A stretch of 5,560 nucleotides of DNA from positions 1-5,560 of the forward strand of contig JAHEKO010000281.1 of assembly GCA_024638355.1 (NCBI GenBank), in the 5' to 3' direction. The position numbers were made by a program, and so were the translations under genes. The notes below the pieces were generated by a model. That model was not told where the DNA came from and did no database searches. It saw only the letters and a program-made list of their open reading frames with translations. Shown one piece after another: positions 1 through 5,560 of the stretch. Every line of letters starts with the position of its first letter. Position 1 is the stretch's first letter. The DNA is from Acidobacteriota bacterium (GTDB taxonomy: Bacteria > Acidobacteriota > Thermoanaerobaculia > Multivoradales > JAHEKO01).

Positions 1-1368
1 GTCGCTCTCGACGACGGAGCTCACTCCCGGCGCGCCGCCGGCGATTCCGATCGAAGCGGTAGAGCGCGACGCGGACCCCTCGGCCGTCGCGGCCGCGGGC
101 TCCGCCCCGCCGAAGTACCAGTTGGTCCAGGCGGGCGGCAGCAGGCGGTGTTCCCTCACGGCGTTGTCGAAAGCGAGCAGGTCGTCGACCGTCGCAAAGG
201 CGCTGCCCGCCGAGTTGCCGCGAATCGGCAGCCGGAAGAGAGTGTTGCGCAGCTCCTCGGTGGGTCCCTCGGGCCCCATGCGCGTATAACCGATGGCGAC
301 GTTGGGCACAGGCTCGTCGCGCGCGAAGAAGCCGCTCGCCGTCATGCCGGAGGGGGCGAAGATCCTCTCCTCCACGTAGTCGGCGTACGGCTGGCCCGAC
401 GCCGCCGCGATGATCGCGCCCAGCACCATGAAGCCACCGTTCGAGTAGGCGCTGTTCGTGCCCGGCTCGAAGGCCAGGGGCTGGTCGGCGAACACGGGGA
501 AGAAGTCCTCGGGCTCGCGGAAGAGCCGTTTGGCGGCGTCGAAGAAGCGCTCGTTGAAGATGTCGGCGATGCCGGAGCTGTGGTCCAGCAGATGCCGGAC
601 GGTCACCTTCGACCGGGCCTCGGCATTGGGATAGTCGGGCAGGTGGTCGGCGATGCGGTCGTCGAGGCGAACCTTGCCGGCGAGCACCAGCTGGGCGATG
701 GCGATGCGCGTGAACGACTTGTTGATCGAGCCCAGATCGAAGCGGGTGTCGATCTTGTTCGCCGCGCCCCATTCGCGGCTGGCGAGACCCCGGGCGCCAC
801 GGTAGATCGCCTCGCCGTCGACCGCGATCAGCACCGCGCCGGAGAAGAGCTCCTCGCTTCCGAGCCGTCCGAGATAGGCGTCGAGCGCCGCGGTCAGCCG
901 AGCGCGATCCGCGCCGGGGGGCGGCTGGAAGGGAGGGAGGGCGGGTCCCCGCCCATGGCCGCGGCCGGCCTCGAGCGAGAAGCCGGCGACCTTTTCCGGC
1001 TCGTCGGGCTCGAACTCGAAGCCGAAGCGGAGCTCCATACCGTCGGGGCTTTCGACCGCCACCTGCAGGCGCCCGGGCTCGTCGATCGAGATCCCGGCGA
1101 TCTCGAGCCCGGCATGCCGACCGAGCTGGTGCGCGAGCTCTCTCCAATCCTCGGTCGTGCGCCGCTCGAGCAGGCTCGGGGCGAAGTGCTCCATGATGTA
1201 CGCGAGCGTCGCGTCGACGTCGCCCGAGGCGACGCGCTCGACGAAGCCGAGGGCCACTCGCTCCCGCCGCTGGTCGAGGTCGGGGGCCGGGGCGGCGCCG
1301 GCGGCGAGGCAGGCAGCGAGAGCAAGAGCCGGAACGAAGACTAGCGGCCGTGGACGTCGAAAACTCAT
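1..1368 (-). CDS. Serine hydrolase, beta-lactamase/PBP superfamily (class C-like), 3' end beyond the window
   Basis: I read this frame directly: 456 codons are open from the ATG at 1368 to the left edge, so the C-terminus and stop are missing. Residues 1-24 form an export signal with an Arg-rich start, a hydrophobic core and a lipobox-like LAAC at 17-20, so the protein may be a lipoprotein. If not, cleavage near AAGA-AP by signal peptidase I is possible. Residues about 30-135 form a small alpha/beta domain resembling the accessory domains found ahead of such hydrolases. The catalytic domain starts near 155. It has SINK (Ser214, Lys217) as the SxxK nucleophile motif and YSN (Tyr308, Asn310) as the YxN motif. 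GGAPG at 444-448 lies where the third motif (usually H/K-x-G) falls, but His is replaced by Ile442. Family members include esterases, D-aminopeptidases and PBP-like enzymes, and the substrate cannot be told from sequence. A GGGAGG ribosome binding site 10 bases upstream supports the start. The superfamily call is secure; the specific activity is unknown. Confidence 0.93.
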   Translation of the reverse strand, partial: MSFRRPRPLVFVPALALAACLAAGAAPAPDLDQRRERVALGFVERVASGDVDATLAYIMEHFAPSLLERRTTEDWRELAHQLGRHAGLEIAGISIDEPGRLQVAVESPDGMELRFGFEFEPDEPEKVAGFSLEAGRGHGRGPALPPFQPPPGADRARLTAALDAYLGRLGSEELFSGAVLIAVDGEAIYRGARGLASREWGAANKIDTRFDLGSINKSFTRIAIAQLVLAGKVRLDDRIADHLPDYPNAEARSKVTVRHLLDHSSGIADIFNERFFDAAKRLFREPEDFFPVFADQPLAFEPGTNSAYSNGGFMVLGAIIAAASGQPYADYVEERIFAPSGMTASGFFARDEPVPNVAIGYTRMGPEGPTEELRNTLFRLPIRGNSAGSAFATVDDLLAFDNAVREHRLLPPAWTNWYFGGAEPAAATAEGSASRSTASIGIAGGAPGVSSVVESD

Positions 1369-1373
1369 GAGCG

Positions 1374-1390
1374 TAGATCCTCCCGATCTA
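1374..1390 (-). promoter_or_regulatory. Inverted repeat with the serine hydrolase ribosome binding site in its loop
   Basis: The arms TAGATC and GATCTA are perfectly complementary (6 bp) and separated by 5 bases. On the minus-strand transcript the loop reads GGGAG, which is the core of the Shine-Dalgarno sequence for the ATG at 1368. The element could be an RNA hairpin that displays or limits access to the ribosome binding site, or a 17-base operator for a dimeric repressor. The symmetry is seen directly; its function is inferred, and a 6-bp match can arise by chance. Confidence 0.4.
1379..1384 (-). promoter_or_regulatory. Ribosome binding site of the serine hydrolase gene
   Basis: GGGAGG on the minus strand lies 10 bases before the ATG at 1368. 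It is a strong Shine-Dalgarno match and fixes the start directly ahead of the signal peptide. Confidence 0.7.
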
Positions 1391-1468
1391 TAGAACCGCC
1401 AACTGTAGACCGAGTTCCCTCTGGTAGCATTCAGGCGTTCGTTCAAGTCGAGATCGCCGCTTGCGAGC

Positions 1469-1473
1469 GAGGG
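1469..1473 (+). promoter_or_regulatory. Ribosome binding site supporting the TTG start of the VWA gene
   Basis: GAGGG lies 7 bases before the TTG at 1481, which is good spacing. The alternative in-frame ATG at 1496 has only a GAAGG directly touching it, which is too close to act as its Shine-Dalgarno sequence. This favours the TTG. Confidence 0.5.
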
Positions 1474-1480
1474 CGGCGTC

Positions 1481-3925
1481 TTGGACCCGCGAAGGATGCT
1501 GCGTCCGCGGAAGTCTCTCCGGTTCAGGGCTTCGGGGCTCCGGCTGGCTGCCGGCCTCGTGTGCGGCGCGTGTCTCGCCGGGCCGCCGGCCTTCGGCGCG
1601 GCTCCGACGCTCTCCGCCGTCGTCGACCTCGCGGGCGTCGCCGCTCCCCGAGCCGCCGATCTCGAGCTGCGGGTCGACGGCCGGCCCGCTGAGGTGGTGG
1701 CGGTGGAGCGGCTGGCGCCGGCGCCGGAAGGCGAGCCGTGGCAGGTTCTGGTCTATTTCGATACGCCGCTGTTGAGCCCGGCGGGTCTCGAAGCCGCGAT
1801 CCGGCGTCTGAGCGACAGCGCCGAGCGGCTGGTGGCGCTCGGCCCGGTGACCCTGGTGGTCGCCGATCCCGAGCCGCGCGAGCTCGCAACGGCCGTCGGA
1901 TATGCGCACGAGATTCGTGAGAGCCTCGCGCTGCTCGGCGACCGCACGACCCTGGCGGGCGAGCTCCTCTGGCGGCGGCTTCGGTTCGTCGACGCGGTGC
2001 GCGGCTCCGAGCTGGACGAGGCGCGACGGCGGCGGGAGATGGAGCGCGAGCGCGGGTTGATCGACCGCCAGCGCCGGGCGCTGCTCGGCGCCCTGGAAGG
2101 CCGTCCGGGCGGCGGCGCCAAGCTCCTGATCCTGGTCCAGGACGGCTTCGACCTCGACTTCAAGCGCTTCTATCTCGGGCGCACCGAAGGCCTCGAGGGG
2201 CTGGACACCGACGTCGACGAGGCCCACGCCGATCTCTGCCGGCGCGCAGCGGTCGCCGGCTGGACCGTCGTCGGCCTCGCCCTGGGGGAGCAGGGAAGCG
2301 AATTCGTAGATCCTCGTCGGCCGCTCCGCCTGCTGACCGAGGAGACCGGCGGCGTGCTGGTGCGCCGCGGCCGGCTGCTGCGCGAGGTGCTGGCTGGGCT
2401 GGGCGGTCGGGTGCGCGTCGACTACCGGACGGCCCAAACGCCGGGAGAGTCCGCCGAGCTCGAGGTCAGCTACCGGGCGCGACCGATCGTCGCGCCGCGC
2501 TGGGCGGGACGCCAATCGGCGCCGCGCGCGGCGGAGGCGACCCCTCCTGCGGTGGCGGCGGAGGCCCCTTCGGCGGTGCGGCTGCTCTTGCCCGGCTCCG
2601 GGCCCCACGTCGGCCCGACCCGCGTGACCGCCGTCACCGGTGAGCACGAGGTCGGCTACGTGGCCTTCTTTCTGGACGGTTTTCTGGTCGACGTGGTGCA
2701 CCACCCGCCCTTTCAGGCGCGGATTGATCTGGGTGCCGCGCCCCAGTTGCATACGGTGCGCGCGGCGGCGTTCTCGCCGGCGGCGCTCGAGCTGGGAGAG
2801 GACACGCTGCGGCTGAACCAGGAGGAACGGCCCTTCCGAGTCGACATCGTCGAAGTCGTCGGCGACCCCGGTCAGGGCGAAGTGGAGCTGCGGGCGGCGA
2901 TCTCGACGCCGGCCGACCGCCGGCTCGAGCGGGTCGAGGTCTTCTGGAATGACGAGCTGCGCAGCAGCTTCGCGTCGCCGCCTTCCCCGGAGATCCGCGC
3001 GCGAGTCGACACCGAGCCGCCCGGTCCGACCGATCACTACCGGGTCGTGGCGCATCTGGACGACGGCGCCCGTCTCGAGAGCGCCCGCCTGGTGGTGGAG
3101 CCGGGCATCTCGGACCGGCTCGACGTCAACCTCGTCGAGCTCTACGCGATGGTGAGCGACCGCGCCGAGAGCTCGCTCGAGCACCTGAGCCGCGAGGACT
3201 TCACCCTCTTTCACGGTGGCCGCACGCGGCCGATCGAGGCCTTCGCGCGCGCCGACGACGTACCGCTGACCCTGGGGCTCGCGGTCGACACCTCCGAGAG
3301 CATGAAGGGTTGGCAGGACGAGCTGCGTGACGCGGCGGCCGCCTTCTTCGAGAGCGCCCTCGGCGAGCACGACCGCGCCTTCCTGACCGACTTCGACGAG
3401 CGGCCGCGCGTGACCCAGGGCCCGACCCGCCGCCAGGAGCTGCTCGTCGGGCGGATGGGCGCGCTCGACTTCGGCGGCACCACGGCCCTGTACGACGCCA
3501 TCCTGTTCTCGCTGACCCAGTTCGAGGGCCAGGGCGGCCGCAAGGCACTGGTGGTGCTGTCGGACGGCGAGGACTACGGCAGCCGGTTCCGGCCGGAGCG
3601 CTGCATCCGCGAGGCGCAGCGGCTCGGCGTGCCGATCTATGTCGTCGTGGTCGAGAATCCGGAGAGCATCCTCGACTCCATCGACCGGATGATCGCCGAG
3701 CGCCTGGCGCGGCAGAGCGGCGGGCGCGCCTTCTTCTTCGGCTCCAAGGCCGAGCTGCGGCGGATCTACGCCGCCATCGTCGCCGATCTCTCCAACCAGT
3801 ACCTCTTGGCGTACGCCATGGCGCGACCCCTGACCGCCGCCGACCTCGGCGACATCCGGGTCGAGGTCAGCGATCCGAAGCTGTCGGTGCGCACGGTTCT
3901 GGGACGAAGCGTGCGCGCCAACTAG
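1481..3925 (+). CDS. Exported tandem VWA protein with C-terminal VWFA-related Acidobacterial domain
   Basis: This is an 814-residue protein read from a TTG; an ATG 15 bases later would remove five residues. Residues 1-40 form a signal peptide: basic RPRKSLRFR, then hydrophobic LAAGLVCGACLAG, with probable cleavage near AFGA-AP. The C-terminal unit (about 548-810) resembles the VWFA-related Acidobacterial domain (TIGR03436 type). It has a lead-in REDFTLFHGGRTRPIEAF, then a complete MIDAS: DTSES (Asp603, Ser605, Ser607), Thr667/Thr668 in FGGTT, and Asp695 in SDGED. An N-terminal unit (about 43-335) repeats this architecture in degenerate form. It has DLELRVDGRPAEVVAVERL, DTPLL at 94-98, DRTTL at 154-158 and VQDGFD at 219-224. 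A charged helical stretch lies at about 172-205. Between the units are an Ala/Pro linker (about 341-365) and two probable Ig-like beta segments (about 366-450 and 451-545). VWA domains with a MIDAS bind protein partners through a divalent metal; the partner here is unknown. The protein should act in the periplasm or outside the cell. The gene stands alone on its strand and converges on the PPC gene. Confidence 0.93.
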   Translation: MDPRRMLRPRKSLRFRASGLRLAAGLVCGACLAGPPAFGAAPTLSAVVDLAGVAAPRAADLELRVDGRPAEVVAVERLAPAPEGEPWQVLVYFDTPLLSPAGLEAAIRRLSDSAERLVALGPVTLVVADPEPRELATAVGYAHEIRESLALLGDRTTLAGELLWRRLRFVDAVRGSELDEARRRREMERERGLIDRQRRALLGALEGRPGGGAKLLILVQDGFDLDFKRFYLGRTEGLEGLDTDVDEAHADLCRRAAVAGWTVVGLALGEQGSEFVDPRRPLRLLTEETGGVLVRRGRLLREVLAGLGGRVRVDYRTAQTPGESAELEVSYRARPIVAPRWAGRQSAPRAAEATPPAVAAEAPSAVRLLLPGSGPHVGPTRVTAVTGEHEVGYVAFFLDGFLVDVVHHPPFQARIDLGAAPQLHTVRAAAFSPAALELGEDTLRLNQEERPFRVDIVEVVGDPGQGEVELRAAISTPADRRLERVEVFWNDELRSSFASPPSPEIRARVDTEPPGPTDHYRVVAHLDDGARLESARLVVEPGISDRLDVNLVELYAMVSDRAESSLEHLSREDFTLFHGGRTRPIEAFARADDVPLTLGLAVDTSESMKGWQDELRDAAAAFFESALGEHDRAFLTDFDERPRVTQGPTRRQELLVGRMGALDFGGTTALYDAILFSLTQFEGQGGRKALVVLSDGEDYGSRFRPERCIREAQRLGVPIYVVVVENPESILDSIDRMIAERLARQSGGRAFFFGSKAELRRIYAAIVADLSNQYLLAYAMARPLTAADLGDIRVEVSDPKLSVRTVLGRSVRAN

Positions 3926-3945
3926 GTCGCGCCGCTCACCTGGGC

Positions 3946-3964
3946 CGAGCCGCCCGAAGGCTCG
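3946..3964. terminator. Possible hairpin between convergent genes
   Basis: CGAGCC and GGCTCG form a perfect 6-bp stem with a 7-base loop in the 43-base gap between the VWA stop (3925) and the PPC stop (3969). A competing stem, GCCCG with CGGGC (3952-3956 region with 3965-3969), overlaps it. Neither is followed by a T-tract on either strand, so this is not a canonical intrinsic terminator. The location suits a shared termination or 3'-end-stabilising structure. Confidence 0.3.
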
Positions 3965-3968
3965 CGGG

Positions 3969-4421
3969 CTAGTCGCCGCGCGGCCCGATCGGGCAGCTGC
4001 GCGACAGCTCCATCAGGTGCAGCCCGATCTCCTCGTCGATGGCCCGGGTGACGCGCTCGCGATCGGCCCGCACCCACATTTCGACCGTCGCGGAGGTCGT
4101 GGCCGCAAAGCAGTGGCCGCCGAAAGGGTGGAAGTCGGATCCGGTGAGCATGGTGTGGACGTGAGGGAAGGGCTCGCCGTCGTACCACGAGAGGCTGCCG
4201 GTCATCCCCACGAGCTCGTACTCGCCCTCGAAGCGGCGCTCGACATAGCGCTTCTCGCCGAGCTGGTAGTAGCCCATGTGCGGGTCGGTGACCGCGCCCA
4301 GCCCGGCGACGAAGCCGCAGCCGATCTTCTCCCTCTCCATCAGCTCGGAGAGGCCGGCGCGGATCTCTTCGCCGCGCGACAGCCTTACCAGGAATCCGCC
4401 GCCCATCTCTTGGTAGTTCAT
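3969..4421 (-). CDS. PPC (DUF296) domain protein
   Basis: This 150-residue protein consists of a single domain of the PPC family (plants and prokaryotes conserved, formerly DUF296). Matching features are an N-terminal segment, FLVRLSRGEEIRAGLSELME, and then IGCGFVAGLGAVTDPHMGYY. These are followed by GMTGSLS (72-78) and the family-typical PHVHTML (86-92), with His98 and GGH at 101-103. The histidines His87, His89 and His103 are probable metal ligands by family analogy. The length fits a complete stand-alone prokaryotic member. There is no signal peptide or membrane segment, so it is expected in the cytoplasm. In plants the domain is fused to AT-hooks in DNA-binding proteins; in bacteria its biochemical role is largely unknown, and no AT-hook is present here. 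Its ATG overlaps the TGA of the upstream gene as ATGA, so expression is probably translationally coupled to it. Confidence 0.9.
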   Translation of the reverse strand: MNYQEMGGGFLVRLSRGEEIRAGLSELMEREKIGCGFVAGLGAVTDPHMGYYQLGEKRYVERRFEGEYELVGMTGSLSWYDGEPFPHVHTMLTGSDFHPFGGHCFAATTSATVEMWVRADRERVTRAIDEEIGLHLMELSRSCPIGPRGD

Positions 4422-5560
4422 CTGCTCTGGTCTCCATTCTCGAGCGCCGGGAGGGCGACCGGTGGCACGCTCGCGGCTTCGAGCCGGTCGTTGAGTGCCG
4501 GCACCGTCTCGTTCAGGAAGGTCGCGATCTCGGCTACCTTATCGTCGTACTCCTCACGCAGCTCGGCCAGCAGCTCGAGCTGCGCCGCGGTCGGAGCCGC
4601 GAACTGGCCGTCGACGTTGCGCCGCAGGTCGGCGATCCGCTCGCTGATCCGTGGCCCCTGGCTCCAGAACGGCTTGCTTTCGGCCCGCGCGAGCTCGGCG
4701 AGCAGCTCCTTCGCCGCCTCGTCGTGCTCTTTCCAGGCCTCCTCGAGCTCCGCCGGCAGCTCGGTCTCCATGGCCTCGATCGTCGTTCGACGCGCGGCGA
4801 GCTGGGCGGCGACGGCGTCGAGGCCGCGGAGCCGATCGGCGAGCTTCGACTCCATCTCGGTCAGCTCGACGGCGGCCTCGAACTGGGCCTCGAGCGCCGC
4901 AGTCGAGGCGCCGACCAGCGGGTCGATCCGGACTTCGATCGGCGTCTCGTAGCTCTCGCCGTCGACCGTCAGCCGGGCGGTGTAGTCGCCCGGCAGGGCA
5001 CTCGGTCCGCGCGGGCCGCCGAAGAATTCGACGAAGGCGGGATCGGGCGGACGGCGGCGTCGCGCCGGGTCGAGCGTCAGATCCCAGTGGATTCGGTTGA
5101 GCCCGGCCTCCTTGGGCAGCTTGGCGGCGTCGAGCGTGCGGATCACCTCGCCCGAGGCGTCGCGAATCTCGATCTCGATGCGGCTCGCTGTCTTGCCCGG
5201 CGGTTTCGGGGCGACCGCGGAGTCCGGCGCTTCGGCCTCGCCGGCGCTTTTCTCCCCGGACGTCTCGTCCGAGGCCGTCGGTTCGTCGAGCTTTTCCTTC
5301 AGGTAGTAGGTGATGAGCGCGCCGGGCTCCGGGTTGGGCGCCCGGTGGCGCTTGTCGCCGAGGCCGTAGCGCGTGAAGCGGGTGGGAAAGCGGAGCGCCG
5401 GCCGCACCTCGAACAGGTGCGCCGGTTGGGCGGCGATCTCGGCGCTCCAGCGCTGCAGGGGAGTCGCGTCGTCGAAGACCCAGATGGCGCGCCCGTGGGT
5501 GCCGAGGATGAGGTCGTTGTCGCGGGGGTGGATCAGGATGTCGTGAACCGAGACGGTCGG
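4418..5560 (-). CDS. BNR/WD40-like glycosyl-hydrolase-type protein, C-terminal 380 residues (5' end beyond the window)
   Basis: The frame is open from the right edge to the TGA at 4418. The GTG at 5407 is an internal Val codon rather than the start, because clear homology continues upstream of it. The first visible residues contain HDILIHPRDNDLILGTHGRA and IWVFDD (26-31). These are typical of the last propeller blade of large secreted VPS10/sortilin-like or BNR-repeat proteins annotated as glycosyl hydrolases. A beta-rich C-terminal region follows. It has ITYYLKEK (83-90), an acidic Ser/Glu/Pro-rich linker (about 91-125), IEIEIRDASGEVIRTL (128-143), NRIHWDLTLDP (155-165) and PGDYTARLTVDGESYETPIE (190-209). 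Residues about 217-360 are strongly helical and charged, which is also usual for the tail of this family. The full protein is commonly around 1000 residues, so most of it lies outside. Enzymatic activity is not established for many members. The gene is the upstream partner of the PPC gene in a two-gene arrangement. Confidence 0.85.
   Translation of the reverse strand, partial: PTVSVHDILIHPRDNDLILGTHGRAIWVFDDATPLQRWSAEIAAQPAHLFEVRPALRFPTRFTRYGLGDKRHRAPNPEPGALITYYLKEKLDEPTASDETSGEKSAGEAEAPDSAVAPKPPGKTASRIEIEIRDASGEVIRTLDAAKLPKEAGLNRIHWDLTLDPARRRRPPDPAFVEFFGGPRGPSALPGDYTARLTVDGESYETPIEVRIDPLVGASTAALEAQFEAAVELTEMESKLADRLRGLDAVAAQLAARRTTIEAMETELPAELEEAWKEHDEAAKELLAELARAESKPFWSQGPRISERIADLRRNVDGQFAAPTAAQLELLAELREEYDDKVAEIATFLNETVPALNDRLEAASVPPVALPALENGDQSR
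4432..4435 (-). promoter_or_regulatory. Ribosome binding site of the PPC gene, inside the upstream gene
   Basis: GGAG on the minus strand lies 10 bases before the ATG at 4421, within the last codons of the upstream reading frame. It allows re-initiation in addition to coupling at the ATGA overlap. Confidence 0.45.

Larger units (their letters stand above)
1369..1480. promoter_or_regulatory. Divergent intergenic region between serine hydrolase and VWA genes
   Basis: This 112-base spacer separates two divergently oriented starts, so promoters for both genes should lie here unless they extend into the coding regions. It is less GC-rich than its flanks. The most AT-rich part is an 8-base palindrome, TCTATAGA, at 1387-1394. 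It contains a TATAGA that could serve as a weak -10 element for the minus-strand gene, and TAGCAT at 1426-1431 could do so for the plus-strand gene. Neither has a convincing -35 partner at the usual distance, so exact promoters are not assigned. Confidence 0.45.

Noticed and set aside
148..1344. 398-codon open frame on the plus strand over the serine hydrolase gene
   Set aside because: This is the same in-register effect. The minus-strand frame carries SxxK, YxN, a signal peptide and a ribosome binding site, whereas this one has no recognisable features.
1369..1480. Sigma-70 promoter pairs in the divergent spacer
   Set aside because: TATAGA and TAGCAT are weak -10 candidates without a matching -35 at 16-18 bases, so no definite promoter is claimed.
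1388..3370. 660-codon open frame on the minus strand antisense to the VWA gene
   Set aside because: It is in exact codon register with the sense gene. Antisense stops there require TTA, CTA or TCA sense codons, which are very rare at this GC content, so the frame stays open by default. The translation has no domain pattern and is Arg/Gln/Gly-rich.
3922..4437. 171-codon minus-strand frame overlapping the PPC gene in another frame
   Set aside because: Its translation is Arg/Pro/Gly-rich noise, and the PPC frame has clear conserved motifs over the same bases.
4017..4952. 311-codon plus-strand frame spanning the PPC gene and part of the propeller gene
   Set aside because: It crosses two well-supported genes on the other strand, and its second half is Ser/Ala/Arg low complexity. 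It has no family signature.
5405..5407. GTG as the start of the propeller-type gene
   Set aside because: The same frame continues to the right edge and encodes a typical propeller blade ending, so this is an internal codon.
1..5560. CRISPR array, insertion sequence, tRNA/rRNA or toxin-antitoxin module
   Set aside because: No direct repeats with spacers, terminal inverted repeats with a transposase, tRNA-like folds or small paired reading frames were found. The window is nearly filled by four ordinary-looking genes.

Overview
The window is very GC-rich with strong G/C bias at codon third positions, and it is almost fully coding. It looks like bacterial chromosome from an Acidobacteriota-type organism. 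The main evidence is the large plus-strand gene, whose C-terminal half matches the VWFA-related domain described from Acidobacteria. The partial glycosyl-hydrolase-like beta-propeller protein and the two-domain serine hydrolase are also protein types common in such genomes. The phylum is an inference from family content, because no rRNA or marker gene is present.

Layout: (1) 1..1368, minus strand: a secreted or lipid-anchored serine hydrolase of the beta-lactamase/penicillin-binding superfamily, with its C-terminus cut off by the left edge. It does not appear as a closed reading frame because its stop lies outside the window. (2) 1369..1480: a 112-base divergent intergenic region. It holds a 17-base inverted repeat whose loop contains the serine hydrolase ribosome binding site. 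(3) 1481..3925, plus strand: an exported 814-residue protein with two VWFA-related units separated by Ig-like domains. (4) 3926..3968: a 43-base convergent gap with a small hairpin. (5) 3969..4421, minus strand: a 150-residue PPC/DUF296-domain protein. (6) 4418..5560, minus strand: the C-terminal 380 residues of a large BNR/WD40-like glycosyl-hydrolase-type protein, with its 5' part beyond the right edge. Genes 5 and 6 overlap by four bases (ATGA) and are probably translationally coupled.

Three of the four genes encode likely envelope or extracellular proteins; the PPC protein has no export signal. No shared pathway is evident. The most notable observation is that the VWA protein appears to be an internal duplication: its N-terminal copy keeps the fold landmarks but has lost both serines of the metal-binding MIDAS motif. 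I found no convincing new defence, mobile or RNA-based system. The long antisense reading frames are explained by codon-register effects of high GC.
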